In this document: positions 1 to 8,809 of the stretch, one piece after another
How positions within the stretch are numbered: position 1 is the stretch's first letter
Layout of the letters: the number at the start of each line of letters is the position of its first letter
Notes under the pieces: model-generated
The model's input: the letters and a program-made list of their open reading frames with translations, nothing else
What the model was told of the DNA's origin: nothing
Database searches by the model: none
Assembly: GCF_027214005.1 (NCBI RefSeq)
Contig: NZ_JAPWGY010000003.1
Coordinates: forward strand, 496,001-560,000
Direction of reading: 5' to 3'
DNA length: 64,000 nucleotides
Source: Kiloniella laminariae
GTDB taxonomy: Bacteria; Pseudomonadota; Alphaproteobacteria; Kiloniellales; Kiloniellaceae
Made by a program: the position numbers and the translations under genes

Positions 1-419
1 ACGCAGGGAAGATTGAACAGCGCACAGAAGGTTGCTGTGGCAACGCCGTGCTGCCCGGCTCCGGTTTCAGCGATGATGCGTTTTTTGCCCATACGTCGGG
101 CGAGAAGGATCTGCCCTAGCACATTGTTGGCCTTATGCGATCCGGTGTGGTTCAGCTCGTCGCGCTTGAAATAAACTTTGGCGCCATCCAGTTCACGGGT
201 CAGGCGCTCGGCAAAATACAGAGGGCTTGGGCGTCCGACGTAATTCTTGGCGTAATAGTCGTAATCGCGTTGAAACGAGGGGTCAGCCTGGGCTGCCTTG
301 TAGGCTTTTTCTACTTCCAGCACCAGCGGCATCAGGGTTTCAGCCACATAACGGCCCCCGAAAATACCGAAATGACCCCGTTCATCCGGGCCGTTCTTAT
401 AGGAATTGGGCGTTTCCAT
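1..419 (-). CDS. trpB: Tryptophan synthase beta chain, N-terminal part (cut by window edge)
   Basis: This is the first ~139 codons of the PLP enzyme that condenses indole with serine in the last step of tryptophan synthesis. Reading inward from an ATG at 419, the translation begins [18 protein letters not shown], followed by the typical [11 protein letters not shown] segment. It then contains HTGSHKANN, which carries the PLP lysine, and [13 protein letters not shown], both diagnostic of TrpB. The gene runs off the left edge, so the C-terminal two thirds are not visible. It follows trpF and a PAP2-like gene on the same strand. In most alphaproteobacteria trpF is directly followed by trpB, so the intervening gene is unusual. 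The call is firm. Confidence 0.96.
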   Translation of the reverse strand, partial: METPNSYKNGPDERGHFGIFGGRYVAETLMPLVLEVEKAYKAAQADPSFQRDYDYYAKNYVGRPSPLYFAERLTRELDGAKVYFKRDELNHTGSHKANNVLGQILLARRMGKKRIIAETGAGQHGVATATFCALFNLPC

Positions 420-521
420 AACTCTTTATACTACCTTGTACGTTCGGCTTGATCACTTGTTGGCGGGACTTTGCCCGAAAAGTGGTTTCCCTGCAAGAGA
501 GCGGGCAGGGCAGGAGGTGAA

Positions 522-1403
522 TTAGATCCTGAATATCCTGAACAGGCAAGGGGCGCCGTAACTGCACCACAGACCAGTAAAACTTCCGACGAGGAAGGTG
601 ACTGTGAGCAAAACGGCTGTGTTCTGATCGGGTGCAAGCAGCAGAAACAAGGCTGTAGGAGGGAGGCCGATCAGTGGTCTGCAAGCCAGACGAATGAATT
701 TGGCGGGTTTTTCAGGATGTTTACCATCAAGCAGGGCCAAGCCTACGAGCCAACCAAACAGGAGGCCTGGCACGAGAACAACATTATCGGCTTTAACCGG
801 GTCGATAGGATGACCTGCATTGAGGGTCCAGAGTTCAAGGACTTCCAGGCCTGCGGCACGTTGTGTGGCAAAGAGGCCAGCTGCGAGCAAGAGGGCGGAA
901 AAACCGGAGGCGGCGGTCAAACGGTTTTTCAGATTCCGGGTTGTCCACCAACGCACGACAGGTTTTTCCAGAAAAATAATCAATAGCAAAAGAGTAATGC
1001 CGACTGCCCAACCGGACAACACCTGCTCGATACTGTGAACATGCCCGGCAATCCTGGTCCAGCCGATTACCAGCACGACAGCGGCGGCGAGAAGATAGGC
1101 CCAGAGCTTTCGGGAAGAACGGGCGAGCAAGCCATAAAACAGCGGTGGTGTCTGGGCATGTCCCGAGGGCAGGCCGTAGGAAGTGCTTTTTTCGATCGCA
1201 GTCAGATTTGGATCAAGCCAGTAAGGCCGGGGTTGGGCAAAAAGCATCTTGAAGATGTGCTGGAGACTGCTGGAAAGGCAGAGTGCAAACCACAGCCGGG
1301 TGCCCAGACGCGGACAGACAATCCAGTAGATACAGACCGTAGCGACAAGAAAAAGCCTGACCTCGCCGAGGTGAGAGAGTATCGAAACCAGGAAATCGGG
1401 CAT
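522..1403 (-). CDS. PAP2-family membrane phosphatase-like protein inserted between trpF and trpB
   Basis: This 293-residue polytopic membrane protein belongs to the phosphatidic acid phosphatase 2 family, whose members remove phosphate from lipid or polyprenyl phosphates. The K-x6-RP motif (K52, R59-P60) and PSGH (79-82) are both present. The third motif reads T-R-x5-H-x3-Q (R117, H123, Q127). The aspartate that normally positions the histidine nucleophile is replaced by glutamine, with a glutamate just before it. About six hydrophobic segments follow one another, and the last third (residues ~155-290) is an extra membrane region beyond the PAP2 core. Its ATG shares one base with the trpF stop (TGATG), so the two genes are translationally coupled. 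Substrate is unknown and activity is uncertain because of the altered motif. Confidence 0.8.
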   Translation of the reverse strand: MPDFLVSILSHLGEVRLFLVATVCIYWIVCPRLGTRLWFALCLSSSLQHIFKMLFAQPRPYWLDPNLTAIEKSTSYGLPSGHAQTPPLFYGLLARSSRKLWAYLLAAAVVLVIGWTRIAGHVHSIEQVLSGWAVGITLLLLIIFLEKPVVRWWTTRNLKNRLTAASGFSALLLAAGLFATQRAAGLEVLELWTLNAGHPIDPVKADNVVLVPGLLFGWLVGLALLDGKHPEKPAKFIRLACRPLIGLPPTALFLLLAPDQNTAVLLTVTFLVGSFTGLWCSYGAPCLFRIFRI

Positions 1404-2050
1404 CAGCAGCCTTTTGCTTGTTGGATAAACAATTTGATTTTCTCAGGGGATTTGACCCCCGGGCTGTCCTCAACCCCGGAAGAGACGTCGACAGCAGGCG
1501 CACCGGAAATGCGTACTGCATTGGCGACATTCTGGCTGGTTAGACCGCCTGCAAGCATCCAGGGTTTGGACCAGTTCCGTCCGGCAAGAAGACGCCAGTC
1601 AAAAGCATGGGCATTTCCCCCAGGCAGGGCATTCTTGAGATCTTTTGGCGGCTTGGCATCGAACAGAAGGTAATCCGCAAGCTCTTCAAAAGGGGGGATC
1701 GTGTTGAAGTCTTCACGGTCAGAAATTTTGATAACCTTCATGACCTGAAGCTTGAACCGGTTCTTGATTCCGGCGACACGTTCCGGCGTTTCACTGCCAT
1801 GAAGCTGAAGAATATCAAGCGGAACCTGTTTGAGAATTTCACGGATTTCTTCGTCACTGGCATCAACAAGCAAACCGACCCGTTTGATACCGGGACGTAC
1901 CTGCCGTGCCAGGGGGACGGCCTGGTCTATAGAAACATTGCGGGGACTTTTGGGAAAAAAGACAAAGCCGAGGTAGCTGGCCCCGGCGGCCTGTGCTGAT
2001 GTCAGCGCCAGATCCGAATTAATCCCGCAAATTTTTACTTCTGTAGCCAA
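1403..2050 (-). CDS. trpF: Phosphoribosylanthranilate isomerase
   Basis: TrpF performs the Amadori rearrangement of N-(5'-phosphoribosyl)anthranilate in tryptophan synthesis. The 215-residue single-domain TIM barrel starts with VKICGIN, the conserved first strand with the catalytic cysteine. It has LGFVFFPKSPRNV and ends with the phosphate-binding stretch MLAGGLTSQNV followed by DVSSGVEDSPGVKS. The best start is a TTG at 2050, because the protein then begins two residues before the usual conserved core. Its stop overlaps the start of the PAP2-like gene by one base, and trpB follows that, so this is a tryptophan operon with one foreign member. Confidence 0.95.
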   Translation of the reverse strand: MATEVKICGINSDLALTSAQAAGASYLGFVFFPKSPRNVSIDQAVPLARQVRPGIKRVGLLVDASDEEIREILKQVPLDILQLHGSETPERVAGIKNRFKLQVMKVIKISDREDFNTIPPFEELADYLLFDAKPPKDLKNALPGGNAHAFDWRLLAGRNWSKPWMLAGGLTSQNVANAVRISGAPAVDVSSGVEDSPGVKSPEKIKLFIQQAKGC

Positions 2051-2117
2051 GGCACTGTCCCGAACATGGTTTTTATAAACGCCAGTTTTATCGCATTCTC
2101 ATTGATAAACAAAGATA

Positions 2118-3050
2118 TTAGGAAAAACGCTCGGCAATCTCATGGTCATCCGCCCAGCCGGTATTGGTCCGGAAGCAATAGAGAAGCATGTTGAGATACG
2201 GCAGGAACATGAAGAAAGTGATGACAACGGCAAAGAGCTGAAGGGGCAGTTGCAGGTAAAGAAAACGGTAGGTTGTCATCATGCCTATCAGAAAGGGGAC
2301 AAGATTTTCTATACCTCCCATCATGGGGAAAAATAGAGAGATGAGTCCGGACAGGAGGAAAAGGACGATGGCCAGAATGAAAAGAGCGATGAAGAGGATC
2401 AGGGCAAGCAGGAAAAAAGATACGAACAGTTTGAGGGACTGCCCCCGGGTATGGCGCCAGCTATCGCCAAAACTGTAGGGTTCATCAAGAGCTGCTGCGG
2501 GTATGACATAGGAAAAACGCAGGAACAGAGTGAAATAAATGGCCAGAAGAACCAGAAAAAAGCCGACTTTTACAAATTCAGGGATAAAGTCTTCCAAGGC
2601 GAAGGCAAATATGATCATGAACACAGCCGCAACAATATAACTGGCAATAACAAGCAACAGAAACTTGCCCAAAGCGATCCAGTTCCTTTTTTGCAAGGAT
2701 GTGATCAGGCCGGATTTCATACTGCTTTCGCCTTTGTATAAAAAACGGATCCAGCAAATGTAGAACTGGAGAAAGATCAAAAGGCTAAACAGTGTGGTTG
2801 CAAAAGAAAGTGCAAGTTGCTGTACTGCTGATCCCGGGTTGAAATTTCCCGGGTTGGAGAGATCTGATATAATGAGCTCGGTCGAGAGGTAGATACTTAG
2901 CACTGAAACCAAGGTTATGGTCAGTGCTGGAAAAATTGCCAGCTTGAGTGCCGTCTTCCCGTTTTTGAACAGAGGATAAAAAGCTTCACTGATAGCTTTA
3001 CCAACTGCGATAGGGGCGACAGCCCGGCCAAATTCACGATCTATTGTCAT
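2118..3050 (-). CDS. Polytopic membrane protein of unknown function (first of two related genes)
   Basis: This 310-residue protein has about six hydrophobic segments and no catalytic motif that I recognise. A hydrophilic N-terminus (MTIDREFGRAVAPIAVGKAI) precedes alternating membrane spans. A strong ribosome binding site (GAGGGGA) sits just upstream of the ATG at 3050. Its organisation resembles the next gene upstream (3138-4046). Both have a short cytoplasmic leader, a first span near residue 40 and a conserved-looking central sequence, SYVIPAAALDEPYSFGDSW here and SFILPAAAVGENYSMNNSW in the other, followed by KHT/RHT and a span. They look like diverged tandem duplicates. Similar architecture is seen in glycerophosphodiester phosphodiesterase membrane-domain or YciC-like proteins, which is only a guess at family level. 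Confidence 0.8.
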   Translation of the reverse strand: MTIDREFGRAVAPIAVGKAISEAFYPLFKNGKTALKLAIFPALTITLVSVLSIYLSTELIISDLSNPGNFNPGSAVQQLALSFATTLFSLLIFLQFYICWIRFLYKGESSMKSGLITSLQKRNWIALGKFLLLVIASYIVAAVFMIIFAFALEDFIPEFVKVGFFLVLLAIYFTLFLRFSYVIPAAALDEPYSFGDSWRHTRGQSLKLFVSFFLLALILFIALFILAIVLFLLSGLISLFFPMMGGIENLVPFLIGMMTTYRFLYLQLPLQLFAVVITFFMFLPYLNMLLYCFRTNTGWADDHEIAERFS

Positions 3051-3137
3051 AATTTCCCCTCATCCCCTGCGATGCTCTGTGGCTGAAGCAGGGATTATTC
3101 AATCAGGGATGGAAGATGCTGTAAAATCGCAAGAACT

Positions 3138-4046
3138 TCAAGCCGTGAAATCTGTCTCGTCTGTAGGAGCTGGGGAGGGAGCAGATGCAGTTTCTGGAAC
3201 CCAGCCTGTACAGGTCTGAAAGGCAAGGGAAAGCATGGAGATCACGGCGGCTGTCGGCAGATAACTTAGAGCTATAATGACGATCTGAAAGAAGACAAAA
3301 GAAAGGGGGTTGTTTCTAATTTCTGCAGATAGCTGGATTAACACCTCTTCTCCCGTAGCTGGCGCGCCTGCTTGAGCTGCAGTTTCAAATCCGGCAAAGA
3401 GATCCGGAAACAACATCGGCAGCATAATAGTAGCGACCATTATGATCACAACGCCAGAAGGGATGACCAGTAACAAAAAGGAGCCAACAAGACGCCACGC
3501 CTGGGCTTTTGTATGTTTCCAGCTGTTATTCATACTGTAGTTTTCGCCTACAGCAGCGGCAGGAAGAATAAAGGAAAGCCGTGCAAGAACATAGAGTGCT
3601 GCGACGATCAAGCCAATAAAGCCAAAAGGCAACAGAGCTGGGATATTGCCAAACAGAATCCCTACTGGTAGTGAGCCGATCAGAACAAGAAGGTATAAGA
3701 TGGCAAAAAGAATTACGGTTCTGATCAAAAACTGCCAATGGGTTCGATTCCAGGCAGTGATGCTGGTTGATTCATCTTCCTGCAGGTGGAGCAAGGTCTT
3801 TCTGTGCCAGGCCACGGCAAAGAGGGTGTGGGGAACATAACTGGCGACCTGTAACAGGGTGCTGAGAAAGGCACTGCTGGATGCGGGGATAAGCAAAGCC
3901 ACGATCAGGCTGGAAAGCAGAAGAGGAAAAAGTGCCATCCGAACCAGAGATGCCATGTTCCCTGTGACGATCCGAAGCGCAGCCATGGAGACAGCCCCGA
4001 CGGGCAGGTCGTTGACGGCTTCTTCTGGTGGTTGTTGCGATGCCAT
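3138..4046 (-). CDS. Polytopic membrane protein of unknown function (second related gene)
   Basis: This membrane protein of about 302 residues has six or so predicted spans and a charged tail rich in A, P, S and T. The reading frame is open to 4148, but that would run into pyrF. The ATG at 4046 has a good AGGGAA ribosome binding site and gives the start MASQQPPEEAVNDLPVGA, so I prefer it. It shares with the downstream gene at 2118-3050 a central block, (Y/F)xxPAAA(V/L)xExYSxxxSWxHT, which suggests tandem duplication. It lies 34 bases after the pyrF stop on the same strand and is probably cotranscribed. No function can be given. Confidence 0.8.
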   Translation of the reverse strand: MASQQPPEEAVNDLPVGAVSMAALRIVTGNMASLVRMALFPLLLSSLIVALLIPASSSAFLSTLLQVASYVPHTLFAVAWHRKTLLHLQEDESTSITAWNRTHWQFLIRTVILFAILYLLVLIGSLPVGILFGNIPALLPFGFIGLIVAALYVLARLSFILPAAAVGENYSMNNSWKHTKAQAWRLVGSFLLLVIPSGVVIIMVATIMLPMLFPDLFAGFETAAQAGAPATGEEVLIQLSAEIRNNPLSFVFFQIVIIALSYLPTAAVISMLSLAFQTCTGWVPETASAPSPAPTDETDFTA

Positions 4047-4080
4047 TTCTGCTTCCCTGGAGTTCTTGTAAAAAGGTTTC

Positions 4081-4785
4081 TTAAAGTTCAGCGACAATCC
4101 GCCGGGCGGCTGCAACAGGGTCGTCTGCAGCGGTGATCGGGCGGCCAATTACCAGATAATCCGCCCCTTCTTTGATTGCATCTGCCGGGGTCATAATCCG
4201 TTTCTGGTCATCCGCCGAGGCCCATAGCGGACGAATACCGGGGACAACAAGAGTGAAATCGGGACCACAGGCCTTGCGGAGCAGGGCGATCTCCCGGGAG
4301 GAGCAGACAACACCGTCAAGACCGCTTTCCTGCGCGAGCAAGGCCAGTCGTTTGACCTGTTCGGCAGCAGGGCCTTTTTGTCCGACATCGGCGAGATCAC
4401 TGTCGTCCATGCTGGTCAGGACCGTTACGCCCAGAACAAGCGGACGGGGAACACCGAGATCTTCCGAACTTTCCCGGGCGGCTTCGGCTGCGGCCTGCAT
4501 CATGGCTTTCCCCCCGGATGCGTGCACGTTGACCATAAAGGGGCGCATATGCAACGAGGCACGAATGGCGCCGGCAACCGTATTGGGAATATCGTGGAAT
4601 TTCAGATCGACAAACAGGGGTTCGCCACCGATAGCGTTACGGACGGCGTCCGGCCCCTGGGCGGTGAAAAGTTCCTTGCCAATTTTAACACCACCGACTT
4701 CACCGGACAGCATACGAGCAAGGTCAGCTGCACGTTTGATGTCGGGTGTATCAATGGGAACAAAGATGCGTTCTTTGGGGGTCAT
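4081..4785 (-). CDS. pyrF: Orotidine 5'-phosphate decarboxylase
   Basis: PyrF makes UMP by decarboxylating OMP, the last step of de novo pyrimidine synthesis. The barrel is about 234 residues. It contains VDLKFHDIPNT, the invariant D-x-K-x-x-D catalytic array, plus VCSSREIALLRK. It ends with VVPGIRPLWASADDQKR and YLVIGRPITAADDP for phosphate binding. An upstream extension to 4851 exists in the same frame, but the ATG at 4785 follows a GGAGATC ribosome binding site and starts right before the first strand (ERIFVPIDTPD), so it is the better start. It begins the pyrF, membrane-protein pair, trpF series. Confidence 0.95.
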   Translation of the reverse strand: MTPKERIFVPIDTPDIKRAADLARMLSGEVGGVKIGKELFTAQGPDAVRNAIGGEPLFVDLKFHDIPNTVAGAIRASLHMRPFMVNVHASGGKAMMQAAAEAARESSEDLGVPRPLVLGVTVLTSMDDSDLADVGQKGPAAEQVKRLALLAQESGLDGVVCSSREIALLRKACGPDFTLVVPGIRPLWASADDQKRIMTPADAIKEGADYLVIGRPITAADDPVAAARRIVAEL

Positions 4786-4911
4786 GCTGCCGATCTCCGT
4801 ACAGAGTTGATATCGGAGCCCATCTCTAACAGAGCCAGTCATCCAGGTCACCCTGTTTCATACATGAGCCGTTAATTAGCGACGTTTTATGTAAAGAGGT
4901 GGCGCACAGCT

Positions 4912-5859
4912 TCACTCCGTTTTAAGGCGCTGATCAACCAGTTGTGCAGCAGCCAGATCTTCCAGGGCATGGCCAACCGATTTGAAATAGGTGATTTCCT
5001 GGTCATTCTGGCGACCAGAGTGCTGGCCCCGACAGAGATCAAACAGGTCAGCAAGAATGCCTTCTTCCTTCAAGACCCCGTTGCGCAAGGGGATGACGAT
5101 GTCGCCGCCTTCTTTGGTGGCCCCTGCTCGGGTATCAACAAAGACACTGGAGCGTTGTACGGCAATGTCATCTGCTTCGCGCATATCGGGACGGTAAGCG
5201 CCGACAAGATCAAGGTGTTGTCCGGGCTGAAGCCAGTCCCCCTTGATCAGAGGCTCGACACTGAGGGTGGCACAGGAAATGATATCGGCAGCCCGCACGG
5301 CGGCTTCGAGGTCATCGCTTGCCCGGGCGGTGAGGCCGGAGGCTGTTACTTCTTGGGCCAGAACGCGGGCTTTTTCCAGATCGCGCCCCCAGATAATGAC
5401 TTCGTGAATTGGTCGAACAGCGCGGTGCGCCTCTATCAGGTTCGGGGCAAGAACACCGGTGCCAACCATGGTGAGAACCTGGCTCTCTGCTCTGGCAAGA
5501 TAGGAAGCTGCAAGGGCGGAAGCCGCTGCTGTACGGCGGGCTGTCAGGGTTTTTGCTTCAATCAGTGCACTGGGGGTGCCGGTTTCCCCATCAAAAAGGA
5601 TATAAATTCCCTGAATTGCGGGGAGGTTTTTTTTGCCATTTTCCGGACTGACAGTGACCAGTTTAACACCAACCGCCTTGCCTGATTCCCATGCTGGCAT
5701 CAGCAGAAGGGTTGATTCCCGTTGTCCTCCGGGTTGCTCCATATCGTGATGATGCCGTTGCGGAACGGTAATATTGCCTTTGAATGCCGTGTTCAACGCT
5801 TCAATGAGGGAGGGGAAATCGAGTGTCTCTGTTACCTGCTGAGCGTTGATATTTTGCAC
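4912..5859 (-). CDS. Ornithine cyclodeaminase / mu-crystallin family NAD(P)-dependent protein
   Basis: This 315-residue enzyme belongs to the OCD/mu-crystallin family, which includes ornithine cyclodeaminase and delta-1-pyrroline-2-carboxylate or ketimine reductases. Visible family features are KLVTVSPEN, the ALIEAKTLTARRTAAASALAA region that contacts substrate, and a Rossmann segment MVGTGVLAPNLIEAHRAVRP. A DLVGAYRPDMREAD motif follows further on. The start is a GTG at 5859 with AGGACA upstream. The gene stands alone between lapA and pyrF. The exact substrate cannot be read from sequence, and pyrroline- or piperideine-2-carboxylate reduction is as likely as ornithine deamination. Confidence 0.88.
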   Translation of the reverse strand: MQNINAQQVTETLDFPSLIEALNTAFKGNITVPQRHHHDMEQPGGQRESTLLLMPAWESGKAVGVKLVTVSPENGKKNLPAIQGIYILFDGETGTPSALIEAKTLTARRTAAASALAASYLARAESQVLTMVGTGVLAPNLIEAHRAVRPIHEVIIWGRDLEKARVLAQEVTASGLTARASDDLEAAVRAADIISCATLSVEPLIKGDWLQPGQHLDLVGAYRPDMREADDIAVQRSSVFVDTRAGATKEGGDIVIPLRNGVLKEEGILADLFDLCRGQHSGRQNDQEITYFKSVGHALEDLAAAQLVDQRLKTE

Positions 5860-6039
5860 GACATGTCCTGTGATTTAAATTGGATACAATATCCGAAAGT
5901 TATCTTCTTTGTGGATCTGGTGCAAAATAAATCACAGGGATATCCAGAAAAGAGACATTTCTGAAGGAAATTTTTCAATCAGTCAGGTGCTGCGGGTGCT
6001 TTCCCCTTTGCACAGTTGTCGAAAACTGAATGGGGCTGA

Positions 6040-6390
6040 TCAGGAAGAAAGCAATCCCTGAGATTTTCCTGAAGCAGAAGGTTTCTCTGTAGCTGCGGAC
6101 TGTAATTTCTGGTTTTTCTCCTGCTCCCGTGACAGGTCCCGCTGCAAGTCCAGCGCACGCCATTCGGCTTGACGGGCTTTTTTCCGCGAAGTGCCTGCTG
6201 ATAACCAGGCCAGCAAGGCGCCAATCAAAAGACCGACGCCCAGGGAGATAAGAATGATCAGATAAAGCGGGTACTGCAGCTGAATGCCAAAAGGCCAGAT
6301 TTCAAGAGTCACATCTTCGCGGTTGCTTACGGCAAAGACGAGAATGGCCAGCGTTATTGGTGCTGTCAGAACCCAGCTAAATCGTTTCAC
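6040..6390 (-). CDS. LapA-domain inner-membrane protein
   Basis: This 116-residue protein has two membrane segments (about residues 8-24 and 40-65). The hairpin loop NREDVTLEIWPFGIQLQYPLY carries the LapA/DUF1049 signature, and a charged cytoplasmic coiled tail follows. In proteobacteria the LapA (YciS) proteins work with LapB in tuning lipopolysaccharide synthesis. I cannot confirm that role here because no lapB is nearby. It starts with GTG at 6390, 22 bases after the ihfB stop, so it is very likely cotranscribed with ihfB. The ihfB-lapA pair is widespread in alphaproteobacteria. Confidence 0.85.
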   Translation of the reverse strand: MKRFSWVLTAPITLAILVFAVSNREDVTLEIWPFGIQLQYPLYLIILISLGVGLLIGALLAWLSAGTSRKKARQAEWRALDLQRDLSREQEKNQKLQSAATEKPSASGKSQGLLSS

Positions 6391-6411
6391 TTAGATAACC
6401 TGCTTCCGTTT

Positions 6412-6705
6412 TTATTCAGAATCAACGCCGCCGTTCAGGCGTTCACGGAGTTGCTTGCCTGTTTTGAAGAAAGGAATGTGTTTTGAATCAACTTCGACAG
6501 ATTCCCCTGTTCGCGGGTTTCTGCCAACACGAGCATCCCGGTGTTTGACCGAAAAAGCGCCAAACCCTCTGAGTTCCACTCTGTTGCCCTCAGCCAGCGC
6601 ATTTGTGATTTCATCAAAAATCGTGGTGACAATCCGCTCAACATCCCGGTGATAGAGATGTGGATTTTGTTCTGCAATGTGCTGAATGAGCTCTGACTTG
6701 GTCAT
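6412..6705 (-). CDS. ihfB: Integration host factor beta subunit
   Basis: IHF-beta is half of the heterodimeric DNA-bending protein used in transcription, replication and recombination. The 97-residue protein has the DNABII fold: two N-terminal helices ([22 protein letters not shown]), then [14 protein letters not shown], and the DNA-inserting arm GRNPRTGE with the intercalating proline at residue 64. [17 protein letters not shown] closes the domain, as in IHF-beta rather than HU. AGGGAGA lies nine bases before the ATG. It sits downstream of rpsA, separated by a strong terminator, so it should have its own promoter in the 220 bases between. Confidence 0.95.
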   Translation of the reverse strand: MTKSELIQHIAEQNPHLYHRDVERIVTTIFDEITNALAEGNRVELRGFGAFSVKHRDARVGRNPRTGESVEVDSKHIPFFKTGKQLRERLNGGVDSE

Positions 6706-6924
6706 CCCTTACGTCTCCCTGTAGCTGTTTTCGAGCTTTTGTACCACCCGTTCCCTCAGCCCGGTTTTATGTCGGCTTTTGTTCGTCTTAAACTGTTGTG
6801 CCGTCGAGTCTGAAAGCCTGTCTATACCAAGGGTGCCAGAGCTCGAAAAATCCGTCAAGTCTAACCCCTTAAGAATAAAGCATTTCCTTGTGTCATTCTG
6901 CCTGCTTAATTTGAAAATAGATAC

Positions 6925-6960
6925 AAAAAAGGCCCGGTGTTCGCACACCGGGCCTTTTTT
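6925..6960 (-). terminator. Intrinsic terminator after rpsA
   Basis: Perfect inverted repeat with 10 GC-rich pairs (GGCCCGGTGT and its complement), extended by an A/T run on both sides, around the loop TCGC. On the minus strand it ends in a run of six T residues 19-50 bases after the rpsA stop. The symmetrical A/T flanks would also allow termination from the plus strand. Confidence 0.93.
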
Positions 6961-6978
6961 ACTACCGAAACATTCGGC

Positions 6979-8670
6979 TTATTTTTTATCTTCAGCCGCA
7001 CGGGACAGAGCTTCGCCGAGGATATCGCCGAGGCTTGCACCGGAGTCTGTTGAACCGTAATCAGCCATTGCCTGTTTCTCTTCAGCAGCTTCGTACTGTT
7101 TGATGGACAGGGCAATTTTGCGGGATTTTGAATCGATGTTCGTGATACGTGCATCGATTTTTTCGCCCACTGCGAAACGGTCTGTACGCTGTTCGCTACG
7201 CTCACGGGACAGTTCGGTTTTACGGATGGCGCCAACAGCACCGTCTGCAATCTGAACTTCCAGAGCGTTTTCTGTAACAGCTGTAATTGTACAGGTTACA
7301 ACAGCACCTTTTTTCAGGCCTTCAACAGAGCCAGCAAAAGGATCTGCGCCGAGCTGTTTGATGCCGAGGCTGATGCGCTCTTTCTCAACGTCAACGTCAA
7401 GAACCTTGACTTTGACCATGTCGCCTTTTTTGTACTCTTTAACAGCGTCTTCGCCGGAGAGTTCCCAATCCAGATCGGAAAGGTGAACCATACCGTCGAT
7501 TTCGCCAGGCAGACCAACGAACAGACCGAATTCGGTGATGTTCTTGATTTCGCCTTCGAGTTCGGCTTCAGCAGGATGAGTTGCCTGGAAAGATTCCCAT
7601 GGATTGGAAGAACACTGTTTCAGGCCGAGGCTGATGCGACGTTTGGATTCGTCAACATCGAGAACCATAACTTCAACTTCCTGGCTGGTAGAAACGATTT
7701 TACCAGGGTGGATGTTTTTCTTGGTCCAGGACATTTCAGAAACGTGAACCAGGCCTTCGATGCCAGGCTCGAGTTCAACAAATGCGCCGTAGTCAGTGAT
7801 ATTGGTAACGCGACCGACCAGCTTGGCACCCATTGGGTATTTGGCAGCAACGCCATCCCATGGATCGGTTTCCAGCTGTTTCATGCCGAGGCTGATACGC
7901 TGTGTTTCTGCGTTGAAGCGGATAACCTGAACATCAACCTGCTGGCCAATGGAGAGGGTTTCGCTTGGGTGGTTGATACGTTTCCAGGAGATATCGGTAA
8001 CGTGCAACAGACCATCAACACCGCCGAGATCAACGAATGCGCCGTAATCAGTGATGTTTTTAACAACACCCTGAAGAACCTGACCTTCGGAGAGGTTGGC
8101 AACCAGTTCAGAACGCTGTTCTGCACGTGTCTCTTCGAGAACTGCACGACGGGAAACAACGATGTTGCCACGTGAGCGGTCCATTTTCAGGATCTGGAAT
8201 GGCTGTGGGTTGCCCATAAGTGGGGAAACGTCACGTACCGGACGGATGTCAACCTGGCTGCCTGGCAGGAATGCCACGGCGCCGGAAAGGTCAACAGTGA
8301 AGCCACCTTTAACACGACCAAAGATAACGCCGTTAACGCGCTCGTTGTCGGTGAAGGATTTTTCAAGCTGTGTCCAGGCTTCTTCGCGTTTGGCTTTGTC
8401 GCGGGAGATCATGACATCCCCGGTCTTGCTTTCCATACGCTCGAGGTAAACTTCTACCTCATCCCCGACTTTAAGTTCGGGAGCCTGACCCATGTCAGCG
8501 AATTCTTTAAGTGCAACGCGACCTTCGGATTTGAGGCCAACATCGATTACGGCAACATCACCTTCGATGGCGATGATCATGCCTTTGAGTACGTTCCCTT
8601 CGAGACGCTCGGACTGACCGAGGGATTCGTCAAGAAGATCGGCAAAACTTTCCATAGCTGCTTCAGCCAT
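6979..8670 (-). CDS. rpsA: 30S ribosomal protein S1
   Basis: S1 binds mRNA and helps the ribosome initiate on structured or weakly matched leaders. At 563 residues it has the normal length. It shows six S1/OB repeats, of which four are near-identical in framework, such as VVKNITDYGAFVDLGGVDGLLHVTD and RVTNITDYGAFVELEPGIEGLVHVSE. Each ends in a RISLG(M/L)KQ segment. The N-terminus MAEAAMESFADLLDESL is the usual alphaproteobacterial leader. AAAGGAA lies before the ATG at 8670. It follows cmk with 139 bases between, the standard cmk-rpsA order, and is closed by a strong terminator. Confidence 0.97.
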   Translation of the reverse strand: MAEAAMESFADLLDESLGQSERLEGNVLKGMIIAIEGDVAVIDVGLKSEGRVALKEFADMGQAPELKVGDEVEVYLERMESKTGDVMISRDKAKREEAWTQLEKSFTDNERVNGVIFGRVKGGFTVDLSGAVAFLPGSQVDIRPVRDVSPLMGNPQPFQILKMDRSRGNIVVSRRAVLEETRAEQRSELVANLSEGQVLQGVVKNITDYGAFVDLGGVDGLLHVTDISWKRINHPSETLSIGQQVDVQVIRFNAETQRISLGMKQLETDPWDGVAAKYPMGAKLVGRVTNITDYGAFVELEPGIEGLVHVSEMSWTKKNIHPGKIVSTSQEVEVMVLDVDESKRRISLGLKQCSSNPWESFQATHPAEAELEGEIKNITEFGLFVGLPGEIDGMVHLSDLDWELSGEDAVKEYKKGDMVKVKVLDVDVEKERISLGIKQLGADPFAGSVEGLKKGAVVTCTITAVTENALEVQIADGAVGAIRKTELSRERSEQRTDRFAVGEKIDARITNIDSKSRKIALSIKQYEAAEEKQAMADYGSTDSGASLGDILGEALSRAAEDKK

Positions 8671-8809
8671 TGGTTAGAGTTCCTTTCAAAATATTGCACT
8701 ATACAGGCCGGCCGGTTTTTCCGGCGGTCTACCCGGGACCATCCCAGGCTAGTCGTTTATACTGTCTGATTAGAGAAACAGGTCCTGCAACAAAACGCCT
8801 GAAGGCCTG

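Noticed and set aside
1035-1999. Plus-strand frames antisense to the PAP2-like gene and trpF
   Set aside because: Both are shadowed by clear minus-strand genes with known motifs.
4172-4875. Two long plus-strand frames antisense to pyrF
   Set aside because: pyrF on the minus strand has all its motifs. The opposite frames are by-products of GC-rich codon use.
7483-8175. Long reading frame on the plus strand inside rpsA
   Set aside because: It lies wholly antisense to the S1 repeats, and its repetitive FGFSRM- or NVNLLA-like content mirrors the repeated S1 codons. There is no ribosome binding site or homology.
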